NCBI GenBank assembly: GCA_963816925.1
Contig: CAWFMY010000035.1
Location: 62,001 to 126,000 of the forward strand
DNA length: 64,000 nt
Origin: CAIWHR01 sp963816925
GTDB taxonomy: Bacteria; Pseudomonadota; Gammaproteobacteria; Burkholderiales; Casimicrobiaceae
Reading direction: 5' to 3'
Under the pieces are notes generated by a model. The model did no database searches, was not told the DNA's origin, and worked only from the letters and a program-made list of their open reading frames with translations. This document shows, piece by piece, positions 18,526 to 28,357 of this stretch. Positions within the stretch are counted from its first letter, which is position 1; each line of letters starts with the position of its first letter. The translations under genes and the position numbers were made by a program.

Positions 18526-18951
18526 CTACATCACCGGCAGCTTCTTTCCTCCAAGCGGCGCTTTCCTGACGAGCTTGAGCTCGAGCACGCCTTCATGATA
18601 CTTGGCCTCGCTCAATGCCTCGTTGAGTTCGACGGGGAGCGTGAAGCTGCGATAAACGTTGCCGAAATACCGCTCGCTCCGGAGGACCTTGTCACCTTCC
18701 TTCTTCTCCCATTCCCGCTTTGCTTCGGCGGTGATGGTGACCTGGTTCCCTTCGATCTCGACGTTGATGTCCTCCTTTTTCACGCCAGGCATTTCGGCGT
18801 GGATCATGTAGCCGTCACCGGTTTCGGTCACGTCCATCTTGATCGTGACCGGCGACCGCGCGCCCTCGAGACGTACTGGCGCAAAAAAGCCGCGGAACAA
18901 CTCATCCATTCCTGTATCGGTGAACGGGTCATAGGTAACGAGGTTCGTCAT
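18526..18951 (-). CDS. Small heat shock protein Hsp20 (alpha-crystallin family)
   Basis: A 141-residue ATP-independent holdase that binds unfolding proteins. The alpha-crystallin domain runs from about residue 38 (VTIKMDVTETGDGYMIHAEMPGV) through VEIEGNQVTI to the conserved YHEGVLELKLVRK, with a short C-terminal KKLPVM tail. ATG 18951 is preferred over an in-frame ATG five codons upstream because AAGGAAGG lies just before it. An FNR/ANR-like palindrome is about 110 bp upstream, suggesting induction under low oxygen, as known for some betaproteobacterial Hsp20 genes. Confidence 0.93.
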   Translation of the reverse strand: MTNLVTYDPFTDTGMDELFRGFFAPVRLEGARSPVTIKMDVTETGDGYMIHAEMPGVKKEDINVEIEGNQVTITAEAKREWEKKEGDKVLRSERYFGNVYRSFTLPVELNEALSEAKYHEGVLELKLVRKAPLGGKKLPVM

Positions 18952-19053
18952 GTGCCTTCCTTCCATTGCTCTTTCTTGGTTCGGAACTGGAGCCCTCTAG
19001 TCCCTCCCCAATACCAATTATCCGTTCCGTCAATGCCGGTACAAGCGGACAGA

Positions 19054-19067
19054 TTGACCTTGATCAA
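19054..19067. promoter_or_regulatory. FNR/ANR-like box upstream of hsp20
   Basis: TTGACCTTGATCAA matches the FNR/ANR consensus TTGAT-N4-ATCAA at nine of ten conserved positions. It is in the intergenic gap about 110 bp before the hsp20 start. A TATT-containing weak -10 lies between box and gene on the minus strand. Confidence 0.5.
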
Positions 19068-19165
19068 GGCCGTTTCGAATTTCGGATCGATCGCGCGGAA
19101 TGCGCGAGCACGCTCGCGGCGCGCTCGACGCAACGGGTCGCCGACGTCGGCGCGACTCGAAAGGC

Positions 19166-20065
19166 TCAGCCGCCCCACAGCCACGCCGCGCCGCGCACGC
19201 CGCTCGAATCGCCATGCCGGTGCCGGACGAGGCGCGTGTCGACGCGGTCGGAGAAGATCCACGGTTCCCACAGCGCCGGCACGTTGCGATAGAGCCGCCC
19301 GATGTTCGACATGCCGCCACCGAGCACGATGACATCCGGATCGAGCAGGTTGACCACGTGCGCGAGCGCGCGCGCGAGACGATCCTCGTAGCGCGCGAAC
19401 GTCGCTTCGCAGGCCTCGTCGCCCAGTTCCGCGCGGGCGACGATCGTGTGTGATTTCAGCGGCTCGCCGCCGCCGTGCAGGTGATCGCGTTCGAGACCGG
19501 GACCGGAGACGAACGTCTCGATGCAACCGTAGCGGCCGCAGAAGCAGGCGGGGCCGGGCCGCTCGTCGTCGCGCGGCCACGGCAGCGGATTGTGGCCCCA
19601 CTCGCCGGCGATCGCATTGGGACCGTCCAACACGCGCCCGTGAACGACGATGCCGGCGCCAACGCCGGTGCCGAGGATCGCGCCGAAGACCACGCCGGCG
19701 CCTTCGCCCGAGCCATCGGTCGCTTCCGACAGCGCAAAGCAATTCGCGTCGTTGCTGATCCGGACCTCGCGCGCAAGCGCCGTCTCGAGGTCGCGCTTGA
19801 TCGGCTGCCCGTTGAGGCAGACGGAGTTCGAGCCTCGGAGCAGGCCGGTGGCGCGCGAGATCGAGCCCGGCGTGCCGATGCCGACCGTCCCCGTGATGCC
19901 GAGCTCGCGCTCCGCGCCCGCAACGAGACCCGCGACCGCATCGATGACGGCGCGATAGTCGCCGGCCGGCGTCGCCACCCGGCGGCGGAGCACTTCCGCG
20001 CCTCGTGCGTCGAGACCGACGATCTCGATCTTGGTCCCGCCGAGGTCGACACCGAACCGAATCAT
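19166..20065 (-). CDS. mak: ROK family sugar kinase, fructokinase Mak-like
   Basis: A 299-residue ROK kinase. The ATP motif FGVDLGGTKIEIVGLD is at the N terminus, the catalytic aspartate is in SNDANCFALSEA, and the zinc-binding ROK signature is CFCGRYGCIETFVSG. The preceding EWGHNPLPWPRDDERPGP is characteristic of Mak-type fructo(manno)kinases. ATG 20065 begins exactly at the ATP motif; an upstream in-frame ATG would add 13 residues. It is divergent from an ABC import operon, which hints at a shared sugar or sugar-phosphate theme. Substrate by homology only. Confidence 0.85.
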   Translation of the reverse strand: MIRFGVDLGGTKIEIVGLDARGAEVLRRRVATPAGDYRAVIDAVAGLVAGAERELGITGTVGIGTPGSISRATGLLRGSNSVCLNGQPIKRDLETALAREVRISNDANCFALSEATDGSGEGAGVVFGAILGTGVGAGIVVHGRVLDGPNAIAGEWGHNPLPWPRDDERPGPACFCGRYGCIETFVSGPGLERDHLHGGGEPLKSHTIVARAELGDEACEATFARYEDRLARALAHVVNLLDPDVIVLGGGMSNIGRLYRNVPALWEPWIFSDRVDTRLVRHRHGDSSGVRGAAWLWGG

Positions 20066-20109
20066 TCCCGTATCCCGGCCGCCGCGCGCGCTTGCCATGC
20101 GCATTCCAG

Positions 20110-20140
20110 TTGACGCCCCCGCCGGCGTTGGCCGAATATT
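20110..20140 (+). promoter_or_regulatory. Candidate sigma70 promoter of the ABC operon
   Basis: TTGACG at 20110-20115 resembles a -35, and an AT-rich GAATATT stretch 18-19 bp downstream could serve as -10. It lies about 43 bp before the first gene of the operon. The spacing is slightly long, so the call is tentative. Confidence 0.4.
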
Positions 20141-20182
20141 ACAGCCTCGCTGCGCCCTTCCCGCGGTCCGGAGGTATTCCCC

Positions 20183-21220
20183 ATGGTTTCAGTCGCGTTC
20201 ATCCTGCGCTGTCCGCCGTCGCGGCAGGCGTCTTCGCGTGCGTCGCCGCACCCGCGGTCGCGCAGGGCCAGCTCAACGTCATCTGTTCCGTCCAGGCCGA
20301 GTGGTGCAACCTCGCCGGCGTCGAGTTCGAGAAGGAAACCGGCATCAAGACGACGATGACGCTCAAAGGTTCGGGCGAGTCGATGGCGCAGCTCGCCGCC
20401 GAGAAGGCGAACCCGAAGCTCGACGTCTGGTTCGGCGGCACCGGCGATCCGCATCTGCAGGCAGCCGAGCTCGGGCTGACCGAGGAGTACAAGTCGCCGA
20501 TGATTGCGCAGCTCCAGCCATGGGCGCAAAAGCAGGCCGAACAGGCCAAGTACCGCACCGTCGGCATCTACCTCGGCGTGCTGGGGTTGGGCTACAACAC
20601 CGAATTGCTGGCGAAGAAGAAGGTTCCCGCGCCCGCGTGCTGGAAGGATCTCGCGAAACCCGAGTACGCGAACGACGTGCAGATGGCGAATCCGAACGCG
20701 TCGGGTACCGCCTACACGGCGATTGCGACGCTGGTGCAGGTGTTCGGCGAGGAAGAGGCGTTCAAGCTTTTGAAGGGCATGCACAAGAACATCACGAACT
20801 ACGCGCGCCAGGGCGTGGGGCCCGATCAAGGCGACCGCGCGTGGCGAAAACCTGGTCGCGGTCGCGTTCATTCACGACGTCGTCACCGAGGCGCAAGCCG
20901 GTTTTCCGGTGAAAAGCGTCGCGCCGTGCGAGGGCACCGGCTACGAGATCGGTTCGATGTCGATCGTCAAGGGTGCGCGCAATCTCGACAACGCGAAGAA
21001 ATTCGTCGACTGGGCGCTGACACCCAAGGCGCAGGCGCTGGGCGCGCAGTCGAAGCAGTTCCAGCTGCCGTCGAACACCGCAACGCCGATTTCGCCGCTC
21101 TCGCCGAAGCCGGCCGAGATCAAGCTCATCAGCTACGATTTCGCGAAGTACGGTGCCGCCGCGGAACGCAAGCGTCTCCTCGAGCGCTGGGACCGCGAAG
21201 TCGGGAGCCAGGCGCGATGA
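20183..21220 (+). CDS. ABC transporter substrate-binding protein 1, Fbp/Afu type (two frameshifts)
   Basis: Periplasmic binding protein of the FbpA/AfuA-like group, about 345 residues when corrected. The mature start is QGQLNVICSVQAEWCN, followed by FEKETGIKTTMTLKGSGE and GGTGDPHLQAAE. It is paralogous to the next gene. A GGAGG site precedes ATG 20183, but the signal peptide core (PALSAVAAGVFACVAAPAVA) is in another frame, so a base is missing near 20201-20207. A second break at 20821-20823 is repaired by removing one C, joining GVGP to IKATARGENLVAV. The two indels cancel. Either sequencing error or decay of one tandem copy is possible. Confidence 0.8.
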
Positions 21221-22245
21221 ACCGCGTTTCCCGAACCGCGCTCGCCGCTCTGCTCTCGTTGCTCGCCGCCGCAGGTGCGTCCGCGCAGGGGTCGCTCAAC
21301 CTGTATTGCAGCTCGCCCAACACCGCATGGTGCCAGGGAATGGCGGTCGGATTCGAAAAGGCGACCGGCGTGAAGGTTGCGGTCGTCCAGAAGGCGACAG
21401 GCGAGATGCTGGCGCAGGTGAAGGCCGAGAAGGCGAATCCCAAGGGCGACGTCTGGTGGGCGGGACCCGCGGATTCGTACCTGCAGGCCGCAGAGGAAGG
21501 ATTGCTCGAAGCCTATCAATCGCCCAATCTTTCACAGCTGCACGACTGGGCGCGGCGCATTTCCGAAATCTCCAGATACCAGGTGGCGGGCGTCTACGGC
21601 GGCATCCTTTCGCTCGGCTACAACACCGAGTTGCAGGACAAGCGAAAGCTGCCCGTGCCGCTCTGCTGGAAGGATCTGCTCGATCCGAAGCTGAAAGGCG
21701 AAGTGATGCTCGGCAATCCGGGGACGTCGGGCACGGCCTACCTGATGCTCGCGACGCTGGTGCAGGTGTTCGGCGAAGACGAGGCATTCGCCTACATGAA
21801 GGCGCTCAATGCGAACGTCGCGTCGTATGCCCGCTCGGGCATCGGACCGATGACCGCGGTGAAGCGCGGCGAGATCTACGTCGGCAGCACGGTGCTGCAC
21901 GGCGTGATCAACGAGATCGTCGCCGGATTTCCGGTGAAGCCGATCCTTCCCTGCGAAGGGGTCGGCTACGAGGTCGGCTCGATGGCGATCATCAAGGGCG
22001 CGCGCAATCTCGACAGCGCGAAAAAGTTCGCCGACTGGGCGCTTACCGTCGACGCGCAGAAGATCGGCCTCGAGGTCAAGGAATACGCGATCCCGACCAA
22101 CAAAGGCGTGCCGCTCCCGCCGCAGGTGCCCAATCTTTCCGAAGTGAAGGTGATCAACTACGACTTCGCCAAGTATGGATCGAGCGAAGTGCGCAAGCGA
22201 CTGATCGAACGCTGGGACAGGGACATCAACGCGGCATTGAAATGA
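21217..22245 (+). CDS. ABC transporter substrate-binding protein 2, Fbp/Afu type
   Basis: An intact 342-residue binding protein, tandem paralog of the preceding gene. The signal peptide ends near AGASA-QGSLN (about residue 23). Shared landmarks are WWAGPADSYLQAAEEG, SLGYNTEL, PLCWKDLLDP, GTSGTAYLMLATLVQVFGE and PCEGVGYEVGSMAIIKGARN. The ATG overlaps the stop of copy 1 and its own stop overlaps the permease ATG (ATGA), so translation is coupled. The fold group includes ferric iron, 2-aminoethylphosphonate and hexose-phosphate binders, so the ligand is open. Confidence 0.9.
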   Translation: MNRVSRTALAALLSLLAAAGASAQGSLNLYCSSPNTAWCQGMAVGFEKATGVKVAVVQKATGEMLAQVKAEKANPKGDVWWAGPADSYLQAAEEGLLEAYQSPNLSQLHDWARRISEISRYQVAGVYGGILSLGYNTELQDKRKLPVPLCWKDLLDPKLKGEVMLGNPGTSGTAYLMLATLVQVFGEDEAFAYMKALNANVASYARSGIGPMTAVKRGEIYVGSTVLHGVINEIVAGFPVKPILPCEGVGYEVGSMAIIKGARNLDSAKKFADWALTVDAQKIGLEVKEYAIPTNKGVPLPPQVPNLSEVKVINYDFAKYGSSEVRKRLIERWDRDINAALK

Positions 22246-24461
22246 TCCGCGCGGTGCCCCGCTCCGCGGCGATCTGGCTCGCAGTCGGCGCGGTCGGCTT
22301 CGCGCTCGTCCCATGGTACGCGGTGCCGGACTCGATCTGGTCGGTCGACTGGATCCTCCACGCGCTCGAGAAGGACAACGCGCCCGCCTGGCTGCAGGCG
22401 GTTTCCCACGGGCGTGGATGGCTGTGGCCGGTCGCCCTATTCCTGGCGGCCGCCACCGCCTTTCTCGCGCCCGCACTTACGCGGTCCCGCGCGAATGCCT
22501 TCATCGTCATCGGCGCGCTGGGGTTCGTCTACACGATGGGCCAGGGCTTCGTCATCGGGCCGCAAGGCTGGTACCTGGATTCACTGAAAGGCTCGCTGCC
22601 GGCGCTTGCGACGGGCCAATTCGGCATGGGCCTCGGCGCCTTTCTCGTCCTGAGCGCCTTCGCCATGCTGCTCTCCCTTGGCCTCGCAGGACGCGGTTAC
22701 TTCAAAGGCGACGGATTCGTCGCGGGAAGCGCCGTCGCGGTCTCGTTGCTGGTCGCGGTGTTCACGTTCTTTCCGGTGTTCCGGATTCTCGTCTCCGCGG
22801 CACAGGACTCCAACGAGGCGCTTTCGCTGGTCGCATTCCAGCGGCGCATGTTCACGGAAAAGGTGTGGGGCATCGGCTGCGTCGTCGGCTCCACCCGCTG
22901 CGGCGTGGCCTGGAACACGCTGATCCTCGCGTTCTCCTGCGCGATCGCCTGCACGGGCCTCGGTCTCGCGTTTGCACTGATCTGGAGTCGCACGACGTTC
23001 CGGTACAAGAAGGTGCTCCGCTTTCTCTCGGTGCTGCCGATCATCACGCCGCCTTTCGTCATTGGCCTGGGACTGATCCTGATCTTCGGGCGGTCGGGGA
23101 TCATCAACCAGTTCATCGAGTACGCCTTCGGGCTGCAGCTCGGGCGCTGGATCTACGGCTACCAGGGCGTCCTGCTTGCGCAGGTGTTCGCGTTCACGCC
23201 GATCGCCTTCCTCGTGCTGGTCGGCGTCGTCGAGGGCGTCTCGCCGAGCATGGAGGAAGCGGCGCAAACGCTTCGCGCCGATCGCTGGCGGGTGTTCAAC
23301 GATATCTCGCTGCCGCTGATGCGCCCGGGACTCGCCAACGCCTTCCTCATCAGCTTCATCGAATCGATCGCCGATTTCGGCAATCCGATCCTGCTCGGCG
23401 GCAATTTCGGCGTTCTGTCGACCGAAGTGTTCTTCTCGGTTGTCGGGGCGCAGCTCGACCAGGGCCGCGCGGCCACGCTCGGCATCCTGCTCCTCGCGTT
23501 CGCGCTGATGGCGTTCTTCGCGCAGCGCTGGCTGCTCGGGCGCAAGGTCTACACTTCGCTCGCCGGCAAGGGCGACTCGGGCCTGCCCACGCAGTTGCCC
23601 GACCGAGTGCGCCGGCTGTGCTACGGCGTCGCCATTCCCTGGGCGACGCTCACACTCGTCATCTATTCGATGGCGCTGGTCGGCGGTTTTGTCGAGACCT
23701 GGGGCCGCGACTACTCGCCGACGCTGAAGCACTACACGAAGGCGTTCGCGATCGAATGGACGAGCCACGGAATCCTCTGGGCCGGCGCCGCGTGGAACTC
23801 GTTCTGGACGACGATCAAGCTTTCCGCCATCGCGGCCCCGATGACCGCGGCGCTCGGCATCCTTTCCGCGTACCTGCTGACGCGGCAGAGCTTCAAGGGC
23901 AAGGCGGCGTTCGAGTTCGGCACCCTGCTTTCGTTCGCCATTCCCGGCACGGTCATCGGCGTGTCGTACATCCTCGCGTTCAACGTGCCGCCAATCGAGA
24001 TCACGGGAACGGGGATCATCCTCATCGTCTGTTTCATATTCCGCAACATGCCTGTCGGCGTGCGTGCGGGCATCGCGGCCATGAGCCAGATCGACAAGAG
24101 TCTCGACGAAGCCTCGGTGACGCTCGGCGCACGCGGCTTCACCACGCTGCGGCGGGTCATACTGCCGCTGCTGAAGCCGGCCATCGTCGCCGCGCTCGTC
24201 TACAGCTTCGTCCGCGCCGTCACCACCGTGTCCGCGGTGATCTTCCTCGTCTCCGCGGAGCACGAGATGGCCACCACGTATATCATCAACCGCGTGGTGA
24301 ACGGCGACTACGGCGTGGCGATCGCGTATTGCTCCGTGCTGATCGTGCTGATGCTGGCCGCGATCTGGCTGATCCAGGCGCTCGTCGGCGAGCGGCGATT
24401 GGGACGCCGGAGTCCTGTCGCCGCACCGGTGATGGCGCCAGTCGCGCGCAACGCAGCGTGA
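22242..24461 (+). CDS. ABC transporter permease, fused double-domain (FbpB/AfuB-like)
   Basis: A 739-residue inner-membrane permease containing two MetI-like domains in one chain, as in FbpB/AfuB. The first EAA-type loop is EEAAQTLRADRWRVFNDISLP (around residue 340), the second is DEASVTLGARGFTTLRRVILP (around 625). An N-terminal extension of about 200 residues adds extra hydrophobic segments. The ATG overlaps the stop of the second binding protein. The ATPase gene follows 31 bp downstream. Confidence 0.93.
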   Translation: MIRAVPRSAAIWLAVGAVGFALVPWYAVPDSIWSVDWILHALEKDNAPAWLQAVSHGRGWLWPVALFLAAATAFLAPALTRSRANAFIVIGALGFVYTMGQGFVIGPQGWYLDSLKGSLPALATGQFGMGLGAFLVLSAFAMLLSLGLAGRGYFKGDGFVAGSAVAVSLLVAVFTFFPVFRILVSAAQDSNEALSLVAFQRRMFTEKVWGIGCVVGSTRCGVAWNTLILAFSCAIACTGLGLAFALIWSRTTFRYKKVLRFLSVLPIITPPFVIGLGLILIFGRSGIINQFIEYAFGLQLGRWIYGYQGVLLAQVFAFTPIAFLVLVGVVEGVSPSMEEAAQTLRADRWRVFNDISLPLMRPGLANAFLISFIESIADFGNPILLGGNFGVLSTEVFFSVVGAQLDQGRAATLGILLLAFALMAFFAQRWLLGRKVYTSLAGKGDSGLPTQLPDRVRRLCYGVAIPWATLTLVIYSMALVGGFVETWGRDYSPTLKHYTKAFAIEWTSHGILWAGAAWNSFWTTIKLSAIAAPMTAALGILSAYLLTRQSFKGKAAFEFGTLLSFAIPGTVIGVSYILAFNVPPIEITGTGIILIVCFIFRNMPVGVRAGIAAMSQIDKSLDEASVTLGARGFTTLRRVILPLLKPAIVAALVYSFVRAVTTVSAVIFLVSAEHEMATTYIINRVVNGDYGVAIAYCSVLIVLMLAAIWLIQALVGERRLGRRSPVAAPVMAPVARNAA

Positions 24462-24492
24462 GCGTCGCAGTCGACCGCAGAATAGGTGTCCG

Positions 24493-25563
<1,071 letters not shown>

Positions 25564-25567
25564 TCGC

Positions 25568-26359
25568 ATGAACGCGGCGGACCTCGCGGCCCGCGTCGAT
25601 TTCGCAAAAGCGCTTGCCCGTGAGGCCGGTGCGCTCGCGCTGCGCTACTTCGGGCGGGAGATCGCCTTCACGACCGAGGTGAAGGCGCTGCAGGATTACG
25701 TGAGTGCGGCCGACCGCGAAGTCGAGAACCTGATCCGCCGCGAGCTTGCCCGCGCGTTTCCGGGCGACGCGATGCTCGGCGAAGAGCACGGCGGCGGCGC
25801 CGGCGAGCGGATGTGGTTCGTCGACCCGATCGATGGCACGATCAACTTCGTTCACGGCGTTCGCTACTGGTGCACGTCGATCGCATTCACGCTCGCGGGC
25901 GAGCGACGGATCGGCGTGATCTACGATCCGTCGCAGGATGAACTCTTCTGGGCCGTCAAGAATGGCGGCGCGTGGTGCAACGAAACCCCCATTTCCGTGA
26001 CGGCATGCACCGCGCTCGAGCGTGCGTTGATCGTCGCGGGCTACGTGCACCGGCACCCGCTCGAGCCCTCGCTGCTATTGCGGCGCGCGCTGCTGTCGGC
26101 CGGCGCGGCCGTCAAGGACATGGGTGCGGGCGCGCTGATGCTGGCGCACGTCGCCACGGGTCGCTACGACGCGTTCATCGAGCCCCACATGCACCCGTGG
26201 GATGCGCTTGCGGGCCTGTTGCTGATCGAGGAAGCCGGCGGGCGCGTGCTCCCCTATCCCGGCGCGGCGCCACTTTCGCGGGGGAGTCGCGTCATCGCCG
26301 CTGCACCCGGAATCTTCGACACGCTGGTCGCGCTGGACGACGCTTTCGGCCACCCCTGA
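25568..26359 (+). CDS. Inositol monophosphatase family phosphatase
   Basis: A 263-residue Mg-dependent phosphatase of the IMPase/FBPase superfamily. The metal motifs are EEHGGG (with the upstream YVSAADREVE), DPIDGTINFVHG at about 87-98 and HPWDALAGLLLIEEAGG near 209-225. It starts 5 bp after the ATPase gene, so it is the final gene of the transporter operon. Such enzymes dephosphorylate inositol phosphate, sugar phosphates, histidinol phosphate or nucleotide phosphates. Its place in the operon suggests it acts on the imported compound, which would have to be phosphorylated. Confidence 0.9.
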   Translation: MNAADLAARVDFAKALAREAGALALRYFGREIAFTTEVKALQDYVSAADREVENLIRRELARAFPGDAMLGEEHGGGAGERMWFVDPIDGTINFVHGVRYWCTSIAFTLAGERRIGVIYDPSQDELFWAVKNGGAWCNETPISVTACTALERALIVAGYVHRHPLEPSLLLRRALLSAGAAVKDMGAGALMLAHVATGRYDAFIEPHMHPWDALAGLLLIEEAGGRVLPYPGAAPLSRGSRVIAAAPGIFDTLVALDDAFGHP

Positions 26360-26381
26360 TCGGTCGGGTGCGAAAGGCACC

Positions 26382-26876
26382 TCAGTGGAGATGTCCGGCC
26401 CGATGATCCTCGAGCGCCGAACGCCGGCGCACTTCGGCCCGCGCCGCGATTTCCTGGCGCGTGCCGTCTGCGGACTCGATGATCAGCACGAAAGGAACCC
26501 AGTCGCCCAGATTCAGCGCGCGATCGACGCGGGAAAGCCGCAGGCGATATTCGTTCGGTGCGAGGATGACCGGGGTGCCCGCCGGCAACGGCAATCGTTC
26601 GACGGGCTTGCCCGCAGCGCCGGGGCTCGCGATGACGACGTCGGGTGCGAAGTCGCTCCGCGCGCCCACGACGGCGCCGCCCTCGGTGCTGCCAAGCTGG
26701 ACGAAGATCTCCGCGGGTCTTCCCTTCGCGACGGGACGCACCCACGGCAGGTTCACGACAATGACCGCCGACGCAATTGCCGGCAGGAGCGCCAGCAGAA
26801 TTCCCGCGACGCCGGCAACGCGGCGCGGCGCGCGCATCGAGGAGCGGTCAGCTATTTTCATCGAGGCAGTGAGCAT
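26382..26876 (-). CDS. PCuAC-like periplasmic protein lacking copper ligands
   Basis: A ~164-residue exported protein with the fold pattern of PCuAC/DUF461 copper chaperones. After a signal-like segment (GILLALLPAIASA) come NLPWVRPVAKGRPAEIFVQL, ERLPLPAGTPVILAPNEYRL and LNLGDWVPFVLIIESADG, aligning with the PCuAC strands. The usual His/Met copper ligands are replaced: the HxM-like site reads YRLRL and no Met follows the first loop. A His-containing tail (EDHRAGHLH) could still bind metal. No strong ribosome site decides between ATG 26876 and ATG 26861. Assignment is by fold pattern only. Confidence 0.6.
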   Translation of the reverse strand: MLTASMKIADRSSMRAPRRVAGVAGILLALLPAIASAVIVVNLPWVRPVAKGRPAEIFVQLGSTEGGAVVGARSDFAPDVVIASPGAAGKPVERLPLPAGTPVILAPNEYRLRLSRVDRALNLGDWVPFVLIIESADGTRQEIAARAEVRRRSALEDHRAGHLH

Positions 26877-26888
26877 CGGCAGCAATAA

Positions 26889-26907
26889 GCTAATGATAAT
26901 CCACCTT
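26889..26907. promoter_or_regulatory. Fur-box-like sequence
   Basis: GCTAATGATAATCCACCTT matches the 19-bp Fur consensus GATAATGATAATCATTATC at 13 positions, with 11 contiguous in the core. It lies in the divergent gap between the PCuAC-like gene and the secreted repeat protein and could control either. Confidence 0.35.
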
Positions 26908-26987
26908 CATCGCGCCGGAATAGTCGCGCAAGGGCCTCTGTTTGCGGGGCACGTGTTGCGCGCAAGGTCACGATCAAGGAGGCTAGA

Positions 26988-28337
26988 ATGAAACATGGAC
27001 TGAGGTACTGCCTCGCAGCCGCGGCGCTCCTCGTTTCGTCCGCAGCGACGGCTTTTTTCCACACGTGGGAAGTCGAGCAGGTGTATTCCAACGCCGACGG
27101 CACCGTGCAGTTCGTTGTCATGGGGACGACCATAAACGGCGAAAACCTTTCATCGGGAGTCCAATTCAGCAGCATGGATGCCGCGGGAGATCAGAAGTCG
27201 ATCGCCCTTCCGAGGAATCTGCCCAGCAGCGCCACCGCGAACAAGAAGCTCCTGATCGGGACGAATTCATTCGCGGCATTGGGACTCGTAGCGCCTGATT
27301 TCCTCATTCCGGACAAATTCATTCCGACGGGAAAGGGCAGTGTCGGTGATCCGTTCAGCGTGCTCGCGTGGAACGCGGGCGAGCTCCCCACCGATGGCGT
27401 CAATGCGCTCTATGTCAAAAATCTGGTCAAGAGCGTCAAGGCCAACCTGGCGACGAATTTCGCCGGGCAAAGCGCATCGGTCTCGCTGCCGCCGCCACCT
27501 CCCGCGGTCGACAACTATCAAGGATTGTGGTGGAAATCGCCGGGCGGGTCGGAAGACGGCTGGGGCATCAACTTCGCGCACCAGGGCAAGACCATCTTCG
27601 GCACCTGGTTCACCTACGACACCACCGGCAAGGGCTGGTGGCTGACGCTGATCACCGACGACAGCAAGTCGACGGCCACGGTGTTCGAGGCCGACCTGTT
27701 CGCCACTACCGGCCCGCCCTTCAACACGGTTCCGTTCATCAAGTCCGGACCCCCGCCGTCGCCCATCGGCTCGGCGACGCTGACCTTCACCGACGCCAAC
27801 AACGGCTCGTTCCACTACGACGTGAACCTGCCCAGCGGCAAGGTCTCGCAGACCAAGGCGATCACCCGCCAGCCGCTCGGCGCCGCGCCCATGGCCACCT
27901 GCGTCTTCGGCGGCCCGCCGACGCTCGCCGCGGCGACCAACTACCAGGACATCTGGTGGGCCGGCAGCAGCGCCAATCCGGGCACCGAGCAGGGCTGGGG
28001 CATCAACTTCGCGCAGCAGGGCGACGTGGTGTTCGCCAGCTGGTTCACCTACGACCAGGACGGCACGCCGCTGTGGCTGGTGGCGACGTTGGCGAAGCTC
28101 GCGCCGGGCCTCTACCAGGGCGACCTGTTACGGCCGTCCGGCCCGCGCTTCGACGCCTACGACAAGAGCCAATTCCACCCCAACGCGGCGGTCGGCACGC
28201 TGAAGCTCACCCTCGCCGACGGCAACAACGCGTCGATCACCTACACCGTGCAGCTTGCCGGCATGGCGAACTCGGTCACCCAGACCAAGAGCATCACCCG
28301 CCAGCTCTTCTCGGCCTCCGGGACGAGCTGCCACTAG
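26988..28337 (+). CDS. Secreted protein with two tandem GWGINF-type repeats
   Basis: A 449-residue exported protein of unknown function. The signal peptide ends near AATA-FFHTWE (about residue 22). After an N-terminal beta-rich region and a proline linker (PPPPPAVDNYQ), two ~120-residue repeats follow. Repeat 1 has GLWWKSP, GWGINFAHQGKTIFGTWFTYD and KAITRQ. Repeat 2 has DIWWAGS, GWGINFAQQGDVVFASWFTYD and KSITRQ. Similar repeats occur in betaproteobacterial surface or secreted proteins of unknown role. A strong AAGGAGG site precedes ATG 26988. A terminator follows. Confidence 0.8.
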   Translation: MKHGLRYCLAAAALLVSSAATAFFHTWEVEQVYSNADGTVQFVVMGTTINGENLSSGVQFSSMDAAGDQKSIALPRNLPSSATANKKLLIGTNSFAALGLVAPDFLIPDKFIPTGKGSVGDPFSVLAWNAGELPTDGVNALYVKNLVKSVKANLATNFAGQSASVSLPPPPPAVDNYQGLWWKSPGGSEDGWGINFAHQGKTIFGTWFTYDTTGKGWWLTLITDDSKSTATVFEADLFATTGPPFNTVPFIKSGPPPSPIGSATLTFTDANNGSFHYDVNLPSGKVSQTKAITRQPLGAAPMATCVFGGPPTLAAATNYQDIWWAGSSANPGTEQGWGINFAQQGDVVFASWFTYDQDGTPLWLVATLAKLAPGLYQGDLLRPSGPRFDAYDKSQFHPNAAVGTLKLTLADGNNASITYTVQLAGMANSVTQTKSITRQLFSASGTSCH

Positions 28338-28357
28338 GCTTTTTGGTAGACGGAATT

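Noticed and set aside
20183..21220. Calling the first binding-protein gene a pseudogene
   Set aside because: Other genes that should be intact show the same one-base errors in this window, so sequencing error is at least as likely; kept as CDS with the breaks stated.
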